The notes under the pieces: generated by a model
Databases searched by the model: none
Seen by the model: the letters and a program-made list of their open reading frames with translations, nothing else
What the model was told of the DNA's origin: nothing
Assembly (NCBI RefSeq): GCF_030272615.1
Contig: NC_081406.1
Coordinates: 165,339,521-165,399,520 of the forward strand
Direction: 5' to 3'
DNA from: Cryptomeria japonica
Taxonomy: Eukaryota; Streptophyta; Pinopsida; Cupressales; Cupressaceae
Length of the DNA: 60,000 nt
Position numbers and translations under genes: made by a program
Part shown: positions 9,976-22,015 of the stretch, in pieces
Layout: every line of letters starts with the position of its first letter
Numbering within the stretch: position 1 is the first letter of the stretch

Positions 9976-12900
9976 TATAATGCCCCGCCAAGAAACCCCG
10001 AAGGGATAAGCTAAAAGAACAAGAATAGAGTGCAAATTTTTTTTTTTTAAAGTTACAACACAAAGATGCAACAAGGTTTCAACGATTCAGATTACATAGC
10101 GGAAGACTTCAACAACTATCACCTAAAGGGTTTCCCAACGAGATTACTTAAATTTCACAATTCATTTAACTCACACAATTAATCCATTAAGCTGAATATC
10201 TTAATAACGAGATAAATCACAATCAGGATAATTTCTTTCAAAGATGGAAATATAAATCACAAGCAAGATTCATCATTAAGATCCATTCATCAACCTCATT
10301 CAAGCTTTTCATTTAAAATTCCAACCCATACATCTAACATTCTAATACACTAGGATTTCATCATAACATAAGAGATCTTTCCAAGCATATTTAAATTCCT
10401 TAACAACAACTGAGTATAATTCATTACTCTATGTTACATTCTTTCATATTCTAACCTATTGCATTTCAAAAGACGATTACAAACATCATCTACGGTGATT
10501 CACATCTAAACACTTAAGCATTCGATCAACATGGCATTCAAGGAAGAACTAAATATAAGCATTCATAGTTAATTCCAATTATCCACTTAACCATTCTAAC
10601 ATAAGTTAAACATACATGATAAAGCTGAATAAAGGAAACATAAGAGAATACACCACATAACACCATAATGATCTCGGAGTTCACCCCTAATGGGCTACAT
10701 CTCCGGGTCTGCTCAACTGCAAGACCCCCTCTGATAAATAATAAGGTTAAGAGTACAAGAGGTTACACCATACAATCCAGCCATCAAGGCGATACATAAA
10801 CATTATACAAGCGACCACATCGGTCAATAATACATAAACGATCCTTTAAAAGAACAGGATCCAGCTGAACATAATCAAAGCTAAAATAAGAGGTCCAAGG
10901 GAGCATCCATAAAACTGAGCCATCACCACCCAAGGTCTAACATGAAACCGACACTCACAAGGGCAGCGACAAAGGACGACTCACAAAGGTACTCAAAACA
11001 GGACAAAACGACAACACACTAGCGAACGTAGGGACAAGTGTCATCACACAACCTGGTATGGATACCATGGCAAGTCTTCATAGGTCCCGGCCCATACACT
11101 GGTAACCCTGGCAACCTAATCCGAACTTTTGGCCCATCCAAGCCTCATGTGGACCCACACATCCTCTCGTGATGACAAGGAAGATGGTTTGCCATTTCAG
11201 GCCTTCTCGCAGCATGTCGAGTCTATGCTAGCACCCGTCCCATGTGTGAGGCACATTATCTTATTTAGAGATTATTTTCTAATCTACTTAGGTTATCACT
11301 TATTAGACTCACTTTCGACAGGTTATCCAGCAGCCACTTTGGGCGCGGCCCCCAATCGAAAGCCACTTTCCCATACGACACTAGACTAAACTCACACGAA
11401 CTCAACCAAGGAATACACATGGTCAGACGAACGGAGTACAAGAAGAAGAACAATCATCTGGTCAAACACGACTCAAGGGTAATCACTTACTGACGGTACT
11501 CTAACTAGAGACCTGACAACTAAGGTTAACCACGTATCATCATTTGACTCTCACAAGGAGGATATGACCAAAATGACACTATCACAACAATAGTCAACTC
11601 GGAATCGAGGACCGAAACAGGAACACCAAATCATTTCATACGACAGGGTCCTTTAAACAAAGCAAAACATGCCATTTCATAATTAAAGCGAATGCAATAA
11701 TTAAACTCGCAAGGCAATAATCAGAAAAGACAATATTTTCTCAAATTGATTTAAGCATTAAAATCGATCAAGTTTTCTACAAGATCTAAATCCGATTACA
11801 GTTATCTACCTCATCAAGGGATAAGTTGTTTTGGTTTTCTAACTCCTAAGGTTCAAAGCATCGAACAGGTAATTTAAGTCATAAGGAGTTTTAACCAATT
11901 CATATTAATCAAATTCAGACAACCATTAAGCAATTTAAACAAGGATACATTTAATCTCCAACAAACGTCATTAACATACCGGTCTAAAACCGACCTCTAC
12001 AGTTTCTTACTTTTCAATCTCCAGATACATTATATGGGTTACGGAAGTAAAAATGCAGAAGGAGAATCTAACTGGAGATAATCATTTCCAATAACATAAT
12101 ATTCTATTTCGTTTTTAAACAATACTATCTCAATTAGCCAACTTCCCTAATCAGCTAGCAGGTAAGATCTAGATTTAATAATCCAAGGTCACTCGGAATG
12201 ACATAAACGATGTTCAGTTGCGAAGTTAACAGTCTTAAAACTTAATTTAAAGGAGGCATAAGTCACGAAATGAAGTAGAACAATGTTTAATCTATAATCT
12301 CTATCATAAGATCAAACAATTCCAATTTAAAATTTATCATTATTACGCCCCTTAATCATAACTATGCAACTAATTAAAACTTAATATTAAAATGATATTT
12401 GAAAATATTATAAGCATCTTTATTTATTTTTTTTGAATACAAAAAAAAAAAAATACATTATAAAAACCACGTTAAAAACAAACCATGTTTTCTTTTTTTT
12501 TTAACAAACAAAAAAAAACGCATTAAAAATAGCGAGGCGAGGGTTAGGGCCGTGCCCTAACCCTAACGCAAGGTAGCTCGCAGGCGGCGGCGCCGCTGCG
12601 GTGCCCGCAGGCCCGCGGCGCCCTGCGGCCACCGCAGTGTGCCGCGGCCCGAGTTTCCAACGCCAGCGGGGGTGTGGGCGGGTGAAGGACGGTCTACGCG
12701 CAAGGTTTACAGGGGAACGAAGGGGGTGCGAGCGGGGGAGAGGGGAGGGAGCGGGTGGAGCTCCGCTCCCCGCCTCTCATCCCCAAAACACAACTCGTTT
12801 TAATATTTAAAAAAAAAACTCACCCAGTTCGTAAAATCATACGCACAGATCGATGATAATAAACAAAACGCCCCCCCCCCTACTAAAATTTAATAGTAAA

Positions 12901-14276
12901 TTTTGCTTAAAAACGCAGAGGTTCGATAATGAAGAAAAATCAATGTTTTCATTTCCCTTAAAACTAAACACAGTTCGAAACAAAACCCAAACGCCCAGAA
13001 CAATTTCATCATGAATATAAATCTTGATTTTCTGTGAGTTCGGTTTAACAATCTGGGTTTGATGTCAAATTTCTTGGTGGTTCTTTTCATCCTTAACAAA
13101 CAGCCAAGGGTTTCAAACGCCCAAACAGCCATGAAGAAAAATACACATCTCCATTTACAATCTCCAGCCAACAGATTGATTTTCAATCACAAATTCATTT
13201 CTTTCAATCAAAACAATAATTTCTTTTGGCAACAAGAAGACAATTCAGAATTCCTACCTTCATTCGCAATCCTGGTATGGCTGAGGGAGAGCCCAATCCT
13301 GCCAGATTCAACCAACTGCCTCTTCTCCCAAAACCCCCAAAAAATCTTTCCAGCCAAAATCTCCTCCAAAAAATGTCCATCCCTTCCAATTTCCCCAAAT
13401 TTGGGTAATATGGAAGAGTTGACCCCAAAATTTCCATTTTTGGAATAAAAACTTTTATTTAAAAATAATACTTAAAAATTAATTCTTTTCAACAATACCA
13501 ACAATTTAACTTGCTTTAACAATTCAAAATTCGATTTTCTCAATTAATCAAATTTAGCCGTTCAAATTTAATAATCCAACAGAATACAGTCAATCTATTG
13601 CGATAATAAAAATAAAACTTTCTTTTTCGACAGCATATATAAATAATGCATTTAACATTCAAAATCAGTCATTTAATCGAATTCACTTCCAGTTTAAACT
13701 AGGCAATTCAATATCAACGAAAATCACATAACGGAAACTAGATTAATTTAATCCATTAATCATCAATGCACAAACGCATATTTAATCAAGATAATTACTA
13801 AGGACTAATTAATCAAATTAACCAATCACACCATGCACGCAAATCGAGAAGGTCAACCAAACAGACGACTCGCAACCCAAACAAGAAGGGATTACCGACG
13901 CCGACTGGCGATGCTCACTTGAGCACGACTAAGGTCGACTAGGGTCTGGCGACCACCTAATCCAACTCTAAGGCTTAAAAAGGGTACACTCAAACCTGCA
14001 AAACCAGGTGACGACGAACCTCGCACTCATGCGACTTCGCACCTGAAATCTCCTGCAACAAAAGATCCTACATGCATACATTTATAAAATCTAATGAAAG
14101 CGTTAGTCCGATACTAAAATCACGAAATAGGTACACTGAATAACCTGCATACAACTAGTGTGAGAACCACATCAATAGCTATGCATAAAATCAACATCTG
14201 ACATTAATCATAATATTACGATAAACTAATCCAGATTAAACCAAGGTTAGAAGTAGACTAGGGTAGGGGTACTACA
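9976..14276 (-). mobile_element. Insertion K: 4301-bp solo LTR of a gypsy-type element
   Basis: The insert is bounded by a perfect aaaac duplication (9971-9975 and 14277-14281). On the minus strand it starts TGTAGTACCCC and ends GGGGCATTATA, near-inverted termini of an LTR (final CA changed to TA). The 3' LTR of gypsy element F starts TGTAGTGCCCC, so K probably belongs to a related Ty3 family. No internal repeat, primer site or coding region was found, so a single very long LTR left by LTR-LTR recombination is the best reading. A non-coding composite element cannot be excluded. The strand is chosen from the match to F. Confidence 0.7.
12530..12790. other. GC- and CpG-rich island inside insertion K, with hairpin
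   Basis: About 260 bases are strongly GC-rich between AT-rich flanks. It opens with a perfect 11-bp inverted repeat, agggttagggc (12540-12550) and gccctaaccct (12554-12564), with a 3-base loop. On the minus strand the island follows a TATA-like AT stretch (about 12800-12815), so it may be the promoter-proximal transcribed leader of the LTR. That role is inference. The open frame 12601-12810 is best explained by composition. Confidence 0.5.
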
Positions 14277-15204
14277 AAAACCACAGTGGGGATGGCACCC
14301 ACAACTTCACTACTGCAATAATAAAGAGTGCTCGGTTAGAGCTACATATTAGCTATTTCTGATAGCTTACCCTATTAGGAGTAACAAGATCTGTTAGATC
14401 TACCTTGCTAAAGGATTTTACAACACTTAATCTAAATGTTGCACTTGGTTAGAGGCTTTACAATTTATAGACTTGATTAGAGTCTTTTACCCTGTTAAAG
14501 GTTTCTCTTACAACTTCACAATATTACAATAAAATCATTACAAATATTTGCAACTTTACATCTGAAATGTTATAGCAGATTCTATGTGCTCAGAATAGAT
14601 TACCTTGCTTATAGCATACCTCGGTAACCCATATAGTAACTCGGTAAACCCTTCTGTTTACTCTGTTCTTCTACTATTCTCTGAAAACCTTCTTAGTGAC
14701 CTCTGTGTCTTCTGTAATAGTCTTCTTACACTCTTGTACACACCCTTAACTCATCCTGTATAAATAGATCTCTTAAGATGGTGATCCAATTCATTGCTTT
14801 GATCTTACAAACATGATTTATCGAATGAATAACTATACAAAACACTTCATTGGTTAGATTGATCTCAAAATCATAGACAATCTTCTAATGCAATTTCCAA
14901 TGTGATAACGATTAGATGTGACTCGATCTTATAACACGTTTTCATGTGCATGTTTAGGTTCAATGAATATGGTAACACATTTCACTCGGTGTGTCATCTT
15001 TGCTACTCGATAGACATGAAAAGATACTCGGTAGACAGCTTGGTGTATACTGCATTCTGTGACTGCTTTCCTCTGTAACCGACTAGACTGTGCATACCGA
15101 CTTCTCTGTATATACTGACTGCATGATTCGGTAGTGTTAACCGACTAGAATATATAGTATGACTTTGAATATAAAAACTAATGGTAATTTGATAAGTAGT
15201 AACA

Positions 15205-15216
15205 ATCTCCCCTTTT
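15205..15216 (-). promoter_or_regulatory. Polypurine tract of element C
   Basis: The minus strand reads AAAAGGGGAGAT immediately before the TGTTA start of the 3' LTR at 15204. Position and composition are those of the plus-strand primer. Confidence 0.85.
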
Positions 15217-15567
15217 GACATTAGTTGAGATGTTTGACAAAAACTACTTTCAAAGTCATAACAAAACAAAAAAAAATCTATATACTTTGCAAAATGACTA
15301 TACTTGATAGTATATATAATAGTCAATGAAATAGTATATTCAGATATACTCCCCTTATCATTATATTGTACATAACTCGGATTTTGCATGCTCGGTTTTG
15401 TGCTTGTGTGCTCTGCTTACTCTTCTCGGTATACTCCCCTTGTATACAATACTCTGAATACTATATCAAAACTGTATCACCAAAATTGTATTACTCCCCA
15501 AATATATAGTATTACTCCCCCTTTTTGACAAACATCAAAAACTTAATTTCCATCTGGGGGTGGTAAC

Positions 15568-18500
15568 TAGTCAAAAATGGATTTGTACTTTTTCCGGGCA
15601 TCGGTGAGAGCGACAAAGAGTGCATCCTTTACACTTTCCATTAAAGAATTTTGTGCTTGAATATTAGCCAATAATGATCTTAAGCCATCAAGAGTGCTTC
15701 TCTCTTGTGTAGTAGATAGGCGTGTGGCTCGGTTAATCTATTCTTGAACTGATGAAAGATGAGGAAGGAATAATGTTTGGAGTGTCATTATATCCATCCT
15801 AATCTTATGTTCTTCATTTCTTAGTTCCAATTGTTGAGCCATGAGCTGTTGAAGCTTGGTATAAAAATTTTGAACTGAATTGAGCTCTGGGGTCAACTTA
15901 TTTGAGAGATCGGTGATCTCTTTCTCAGTTGCATCAGTTTTATTCTTATTGTCTTTAATGAATATAGAAAATGTACAGAGTTTCTGAAATAAATAAAAAA
16001 TGTGCTTGAGTTGAGGGGACAACTCAGCAATGAATTTGACAAGTTTGACTTTGCCAATAGCTAGAGCTTTCTGTACCTCTTCTATCTTTTTTGCAGTAAG
16101 CTCCTTGTCTTTTAGCTTGCTCAAATACTCAGATGCATCAACTCCGGATGTTTCTAATTGATTAAGGAGTTCATCCAGTTGAATGTGGATGGATGCATCG
16201 GTTGACACTGTAGCTGTAGGTAGCATATCAGATAGTAGTGTCTTCACCTTTTGAAGTACTTTATTCTTCTTTTGTATGGCCATCTGTTTTTCTTGTTCGG
16301 CCTTTGCTTTGCATAGTTCACCGAAATCAATGAGTGCTTGCCCCTTTAATTTTGATATATCCACATTGGGCGACACTATTGGTTTAGATAAATCAACTTT
16401 GAAACTATGCTTTTTCACCTTCTTCTCTTTACCTTTGGTTGGTTGGACCAAGACAATAGCTTGAGAGGCTTGCTGACCCTCGGTAGGTTGCTCAGTAGAG
16501 GCAACACTTTGGCCGGTTCCTGTACCCATTGTGGTGTCTTTTGGTGTCTCGGTACTAGGTGTCTCAGCTGCTACATTTGTGGTGCTCGAATGTGTTTTGA
16601 GAGGTCTGTTCTAGAGTAGTATCTTCTCCTGTTGTAGACTTGTGACCTTCAGTGCCTTGTGCTATATCCTGAGGAGCTTCGGTAGAGACAGGTTGAGTGA
16701 TTGGTGGATAAGGCTAAACTTGTTCTAATACGGATTCACTAGATACAAGTTTTGCATAACTAGTGCCTTCTATCATCTCTTGCTCTGGTTCCTCTATATC
16801 CATGACATCTTCATCTATTTGAATAGTGTCAGTCGGGTCTTGTTTGGTAACATCAGGACCGTGCTCAATGACATCAGGATCGTGCTCGGTGACATCAACG
16901 ATTTCAACTGTAGATTGTTCACCGACATCCTTTATTTTGAAGATTTCCTACCATTTTGCTTTTGTCTCATTTTCTACATCAATATATAGCCCATTCATCA
17001 ATTTTAAGGCTCTCTGTTTGATAAAAAATTTTGAATTGTAGGTTGTCAAATGTTCCTTTATTTCTGCTACAGACATATCAGGAAATAGATGGACTACACT
17101 TCTTTCTCTGATTTGTTTCTCTGAGTCCGTTGCATATTTCCACCTATTATCAATATGTAAGTAAAGTTCATTTGGAAGTGACTTTACTAGTTCCAATGGA
17201 GCTAACCGGAACTTTAGAAGTGTGCAAATGATAGCTTCTTCAATTTGTCTCTTTTCATCATTATTTCTAGTTTCATACTTGACATATCTAAAGGAACCAA
17301 ATCCACCATATTCTTTCAGATTAGCACAGAAGTTTTCAACACTATTTATATTTACCTTCTCGCTCTTGACAATCTGGAATTTGTTTGCATCTTCAGATTC
17401 TGTATCACTAGACACTTTTACCAAAATGAGTCTCTAAGTAGATTTCTTGTAGGTCTTGGTTACCTTTGGAGCAGTAACACTCTTTTGTTTCTTACTCGGT
17501 GATGTAGCTAATGCTCTAGTGTTAGGTCTCTTTGTTGGAGGAGTCGGTAGGGCCTTTGAAGTGTCATGTTTCTTTCTTTTTAACACTTTACCCTTAGGCA
17601 ATTTGGTGCTCAGTGTTATAGCTGCCCCTTGAGCTTCTAATTCCTCTTCGGTGATGGCAAGAGTGCCTTTGACAGGTGTGGAGGAAGAATCTTCTCCGAA
17701 TTTCTCCATTAAAACCTTTATAATCTTTGTTGCTTTCCTTGTAGCTTTGGGTACTACAATGCTCATTTTTACTTTTCCCTTCACTTCTTCATAGGTTCCA
17801 TACCTCAGCTCAGTAGCATGCCTTGGTAATGTAAGAAATACATCAATTTGTTGTTGTGTGATGTCAAAGTCAATCTCGTAACCCATAGGTGGCAAAGATT
17901 GAGTTCTTGGTTCCACAACATTCACATAACAGTAGTCAGTGTCTACCTGAAAGCATATATCATCTTTATATTTCTCCACTAGCTAGGGTGGAATTCGGTA
18001 CCTGTTGTTCATCTTCTCTTGAAATTTACTGAAATAATCATCCATTATGTCATTGAAATTATCACCTAGCTTCTTGATAAAGTCATTAATCTGATGGGTG
18101 ATTGGTCAGTGTAGCTCCCAAACTACTTTACTGACTGATGGAAAGAATTTTTCAAAGTAGAAAAACATACATACAAGAAGTGAACCAAACTTTAGAGTAT
18201 TTGCCGAGTTGTTCTTCTTCGGCTTCCTTATTGCGTTTAGATTCTCAAATAGGTTCTTCAGTAACACTTCACATCAGTCAAATTTCATTCCCTTTTTCAC
18301 AATTTTATAAGCTAAGTCAACTGTTGCACATGGTACACTATTTTCCCTTGCTGATTGGAAGAAACAGTAACCAATTACTCTAATGGCAAACTTAAGTTCT
18401 ACATCAATGACATTGTTCAGTTTCAGTCCTCTATAATCAGATTCTACTCCAGTTAAACTGATCAATTCCTTCTATGATATCATCTTTTGAGCTCGTGCAT

Positions 18501-18925
18501 GATCATAGATAGGGTAACCGGATCACATGAATGATTTCCTTGGTGATTTTAAATGGTTTCTCTTCTAGCCACATGAAATCATCATGAACTCTGCTCAAAA
18601 CAAACTTGACCCATTGGGGCTTGAACACACGAGGATAGGTTAGGGCTTCAATCAATTCTTTGATTCTGATGTGTTCATACTTGCTGTTTAATACACCATC
18701 GGTACATAGTTCATCATAGGTGTCTCTTATTTCAACATGATCGAGTTCTTCAACATGGTATTTGGTGAAGAATCTCACATCTTTGACTAAAAAGACTCGA
18801 TCTGGGATGAGTGAAAAGGCGGTTTTGTCATCCAGTTCGGAGGCGACTTTAGGAGTCAAAGAGTATTTCAGTGAGGGCTTATCTACATTCTTGACAATAA
18901 TGGGATCTTGGATCTTGGGCGCCAT
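15568..18925 (-). pseudogene. ORF2 of element C, large protein of unknown function
   Basis: The start is the ATG at 18925. About 1120 codons can be followed across a frameshift near 18530, another between 16950 and 16530, and a few in-frame stops, to a stop at 15568. Regions in order: an N-terminal domain (18925-18280) with WVKFVLSRVHDDF, KPFKITKEIIH and, after the shift, LTGVESDYRG; a domain (18240-17990) with KFGSLLVC and QINDFIKKLG; a segment with a basic tract (17979-17434) rich in KRKK and Pro/Thr; a domain (17424-16948) with APLELVKSLPNELYLHIDNRW; a variable linker; and a helical C-terminus (16529-15568) rich in Lys, Glu and Gln. The first two domains match the ORF2 of elements A and B. 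No protease, polymerase, integrase or membrane segment is evident. A structural, envelope-like or regulatory role is possible but unproven. Confidence 0.7.
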
Positions 18926-19470
18926 TTAGGATTTTAGGTCAAAATTAGTAAAGAGTCCTTAGGGTTTTAGAATTTCAAATGACAGATGCCTCACACTCAG
19001 TAGATAATAACAATTTGATAAGATCGGTAAGCTAGCTTAACAGTGCGATGAGATTTGATGTAAATACCTTGAATTCTCTTTGAATGAGGTTTGATCACCT
19101 TGGAATCGCTCTGCTCTACTCTTTCGAAAACTTGGTAAGTGTAAATGACCGTGAAAATGCTTTTAAGTGCACAAAATACCTTATCGGGCTCCATGCGGGT
19201 TAGGTCAAAAACATTAAATGCACTCAGTTCCTTTTAAACCGATTTACTCTCCTTTTTGTTTTAACTGAGTAACCAAATTTCCTTCATTTACCGACTTGAC
19301 AGGCTTCCTGTATTCACCAACTTGACAGGTTTCTTGTAAAGTACTTTTGATAGAACTTCAAACTTACTAATGCATATTAACTATGTAGATTTTGAATTTA
19401 GTACATAATAGAATAGGAACTGTTATGATTTTAACCTTCAAAGAATGCAGTCCCTTAATACCTTTACTGA
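18926..19470 (-). other. Spacer between gag and ORF2 of element C
   Basis: No conserved coding is seen. A 65-codon open stretch (19194-18997) has no recognisable features. The spacer could carry a promoter, splice signal or internal ribosome entry for ORF2. The similar gap in element A suggests the arrangement is a family trait. Confidence 0.4.
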
Positions 19471-20811
19471 TTAATTTGGAATAGGTGCACCTAACTCAGT
19501 AGGTAAGGTGCTTTCTTCATTTGACACAATTTCCTTCTTTTTCCAAAGCATCTTTAATTTTTCTTTGATTTCTTCAGTGTCTTTTCTAGGTTGATCTCTG
19601 CAATCTCCAGCCAAGTGTCCAACTTTGTGACAATGAAAACATGCCATACCAGGATTTCTCCATGATCTTCGGTTGTTCATTCCAAACCTTCTAAAACAGT
19701 TAGGGCTAATATGTCCATATCTTCTACAACATTCACACCATATCCTTGTATTGTAATCCCATGGTACTGCTGCATATTGTCAGTAAGGATCTATGTGCAT
19801 TCGGTAACCTCTAGTGTTTGCTTGGTGTGCAGACCGCGTGTAGTTCTTTTTCTTAAGCCAGCACTTCTCGGTACTATGTCCATATTTATTGCAGTCTCTA
19901 CAAAACCCTTTGTATTTTACCTTCTGATAATTGTTAATAGACTTTTTCCTACATTGGTTAAATGTGTGACCATATTTATTGCAATTGTAACAGTAACCAT
20001 TGGACTTAGTGATATTCGGTTGCTTACCTTTTCTGATTTGGCATATGTTGGCAGTATGACCTTAATTTCCATACTAGTAGCAAATAGGCTTCTTTCTTTT
20101 GATGTTATTCTTGTTTCCAGCTTGCTTTGATGATTCTCCTCTCTCGGTAGTATGAATTCCTTTCTCGGTAGAGTCTTTTCCTTTGTAACCGAAACATGCA
20201 TCTTTGTTGGGTCTTCTTGTATTTAGTTGCTCATCCAAAATCTTTGATGCTTCATAACTCTTCTTCAGTGTTTCTTTGGATTTCTTCTCTGTTTCAAGTT
20301 CATCGGTCAACCTTGATACTTCACGTTTCAATGCTTGATTTTCATCATTCTTCAGAACTGCTTCATGATGTTCATAACCTAGTTGATTTGTCATATTTTA
20401 TTGAATCCTAGTCAACCTTATGATTTCATCATTTTTATCAGATACTAAGACTTCAAGTTGTTGTTTCTCTCTTTCTAGATCTCTTGCATTATCCTTAGCT
20501 ATCCTTAATGCATCTAGATTTTCAGTCATTTGTGTGTTGAAATGTTCATGTTCTCTTTTCATTGCTCTTAGTTGATCAGCCAATGCTTTGTTCTTTTCTT
20601 TCAATACTCCAATTATTTCTTCAGTCTCTTCAGATATACTGTTCTCAGATGATGTCTCAATCTGTTCCACTAATTCTTGAGAGTCCTACAAATCATCAGA
20701 TAATCTTCTTCTTACTTTAAGAGATTTTTGCATGTCTGCAATCACTTGATTAGCATGATCCAGCTCTTCTTCCAGATACACAATCCTCTAAGATTGTTTG
20801 TAGCCTTCCAT
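19471..20811 (-). pseudogene. gag of element C with coiled coil and five CCHC zinc knuckles
   Basis: Gag would form the virus-like particle and bind RNA. The start is the ATG at 20811, 49 bases after the primer site. One frame runs to 19471 (447 codons) without any frameshift but with at least six in-frame stops. The N-terminal half (20770-20210) is a long coiled coil rich in Glu, Lys and Leu. Five C-x2-C-x4-H-x4-C knuckles follow at 20041-20082 (holding two stop codons), 19951-19992 (CYNCNKYGHTFNQC), 19861-19902 (CRDCNKYGHSTEKC), 19696-19737 (CECCRRYGHISPNC) and 19600-19641 (CFHCHKVGHLAGDC). A Lys/Glu-rich tail ends the protein. Ordinary plant copia Gags have one knuckle. The usual copia capsid domain was not recognised upstream. 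Single-base stops in an unshifted frame point to fairly recent inactivation. Confidence 0.85.
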
Positions 20812-20859
20812 TGATAAGATCTTTCTCTTTAGGTAGTTAAACCCTTTTCCAAGATTCAA

Positions 20860-20873
20860 GCTCCAATACCAAT
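20860..20873 (-). promoter_or_regulatory. Primer binding site of element C (tRNA-iMet type)
   Basis: The minus strand reads ATTGGTATTGGAGC directly after the 5' LTR. The plant initiator tRNA-Met primer site is usually TGGTATCAGAGC, so two internal bases differ. Sites of this type are usual for Ty1/copia. Confidence 0.8.
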
Positions 20874-22010
20874 TGTTAGGCCCAATATGGAAAGCTAATG
20901 TACTGAGAGGGGAGGGCTGAATCAGTACTCCAAAACTTTTCTTGAATAATAACTTTGCTATTATGCATAAACAGAATAGTGCAGTAACATGAAGTAAAGC
21001 TAAAACAAATAGATAACAATCATACATGATTCACTCCATAACACATATATTTTGGTTACATAGAAACTCTTGGTTAGAGAGAAAAACTGCGGTGGGGATG
21101 GCACCCACAACTTCACTACTGCAATAATAAAGAGTCCTTGGTTAGAGCTACATATTAGCTATTTCTGATAGCTTACCCTGTTAGGAGTAACAAGATTTGT
21201 TAGATATACCTTGCTAAAGGATTTTACAACACTTAATCTAAATGTTGCATGTGGTTAGAGGCTTTACAATTTATAGACTTGATTAGAGTCTTTTACCTTG
21301 TTAAAGGTTTCTCTTACAACTTCACAATATTACAATAAAATCATTACAAATATTTGCAACTTTACAACTAAAATGTTATAGCATATTCTATGTGCTCAGA
21401 ATAGATTACCTTGCTTATAGCATACCTCGGTAACCCATATAGTAACTCGGTAAACCCTTCTATTTACTCTGTTCTTCGACTGTTCTCTAAAAACCTTCTC
21501 GGTGACCTCTGTGTCTTCTGTAACAGTCTTCTTACACTCTTGTACACACCCTTAACTCATGCTATATAAATAGATCTCTTAAGACAGTGATCCAATTTAT
21601 TGCTTCGATCTTACAAACATGATTTATCAAATGAATAACTATACAAAACATTTCATTGGATAGATTGATCTCAAAATCATACACAATCTTCTAGTGCAAT
21701 TTCCAATGTGATAACAGTTAGATGTGCCTCAATCTTATAACATGTTTTCATGTGCATGTTCAGGTTCAATGAATCTGGTAACATGTATCACTCTGTGTGT
21801 CATCTTTGTTGCTCGATAGACATGAAAAGATACTCAGTAGATAGCTCAGTGTATACTGCGTTCTATGACTGCTTTCCTCTGTAACTGACTAGACTATGCA
21901 TACCGACTTCTTTGTGTATACCGACTGCATGATTCGGTAGTGTTAACCGACTAGAGTATATAGTATGACTTTGAATATAAAAACTAATGGCAATTTGATA
22001 AGTAGTAACA
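20874..22010 (-). repeat. 5' LTR of element C
   Basis: 1137 bp, uninterrupted, with TGTTA/TAACA ends. In the minus direction it precedes the primer binding site. Against the other LTR I count about 20 differences in 430 aligned bases, near 5%. Confidence 0.9.
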
Positions 22011-22015
22011 GTTAC

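Larger units (their letters stand above)
9762..15204 (-). repeat. 3' LTR of element C, split by insertion K
   Basis: LTR sequence occupies 9762-9975 and 14282-15204. The two parts sum to 1137 bp, identical in length to the other LTR, once the 4301-bp insert and its duplicated aaaac are removed. Confidence 0.9.
9762..22010 (-). mobile_element. Element C: complete non-autonomous LTR retrotransposon (gag + ORF2, no pol)
   Basis: Two 1137-bp LTRs (20874-22010 and, after removing an insertion, 9762-9975 plus 14282-15204) start TGTTA and end TAACA. They are flanked by gctac (9757-9761) and gttac (22011-22015), a 5-bp target duplication with one change. Reading the minus strand: 5' LTR, primer binding site matching initiator tRNA-Met, gag (20811-19471), a 545-base gap, ORF2 (18925-15568), polypurine tract, 3' LTR. 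The internal region of 5.7 kb shows no protease, integrase, reverse transcriptase or RNase H motif. This makes it a large non-autonomous derivative that keeps structural genes. The primer-site type and 5-bp duplication suggest mobilisation by copia machinery, which is inference. Confidence 0.88.

Noticed and set aside
12540-12575. Telomere-like gggttaggg and ccctaaccctaac strings
   Set aside because: Only two partial units in opposite orientation; a hairpin in a transposon, not an interstitial telomere array.
12601-12810. Arg/Gly-rich open frame in the GC island
   Set aside because: Composition of a GC-rich block explains the lack of stops; no similarity or start context supports it.
13059-13448. 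129-codon plus-strand open frame and its antisense partner
   Set aside because: Inside the solo LTR K, no recognised motif, overlapping open frames on both strands suggest chance.
15003-15389. 128-codon minus-strand open frame across the LTR boundary of element C
   Set aside because: It spans the polypurine tract and LTR edge, so it is unlikely to be a protein gene.
19711-20130. 139-codon plus-strand hydrophobic open frame
   Set aside because: Antisense shadow of the zinc-knuckle region of element C gag.
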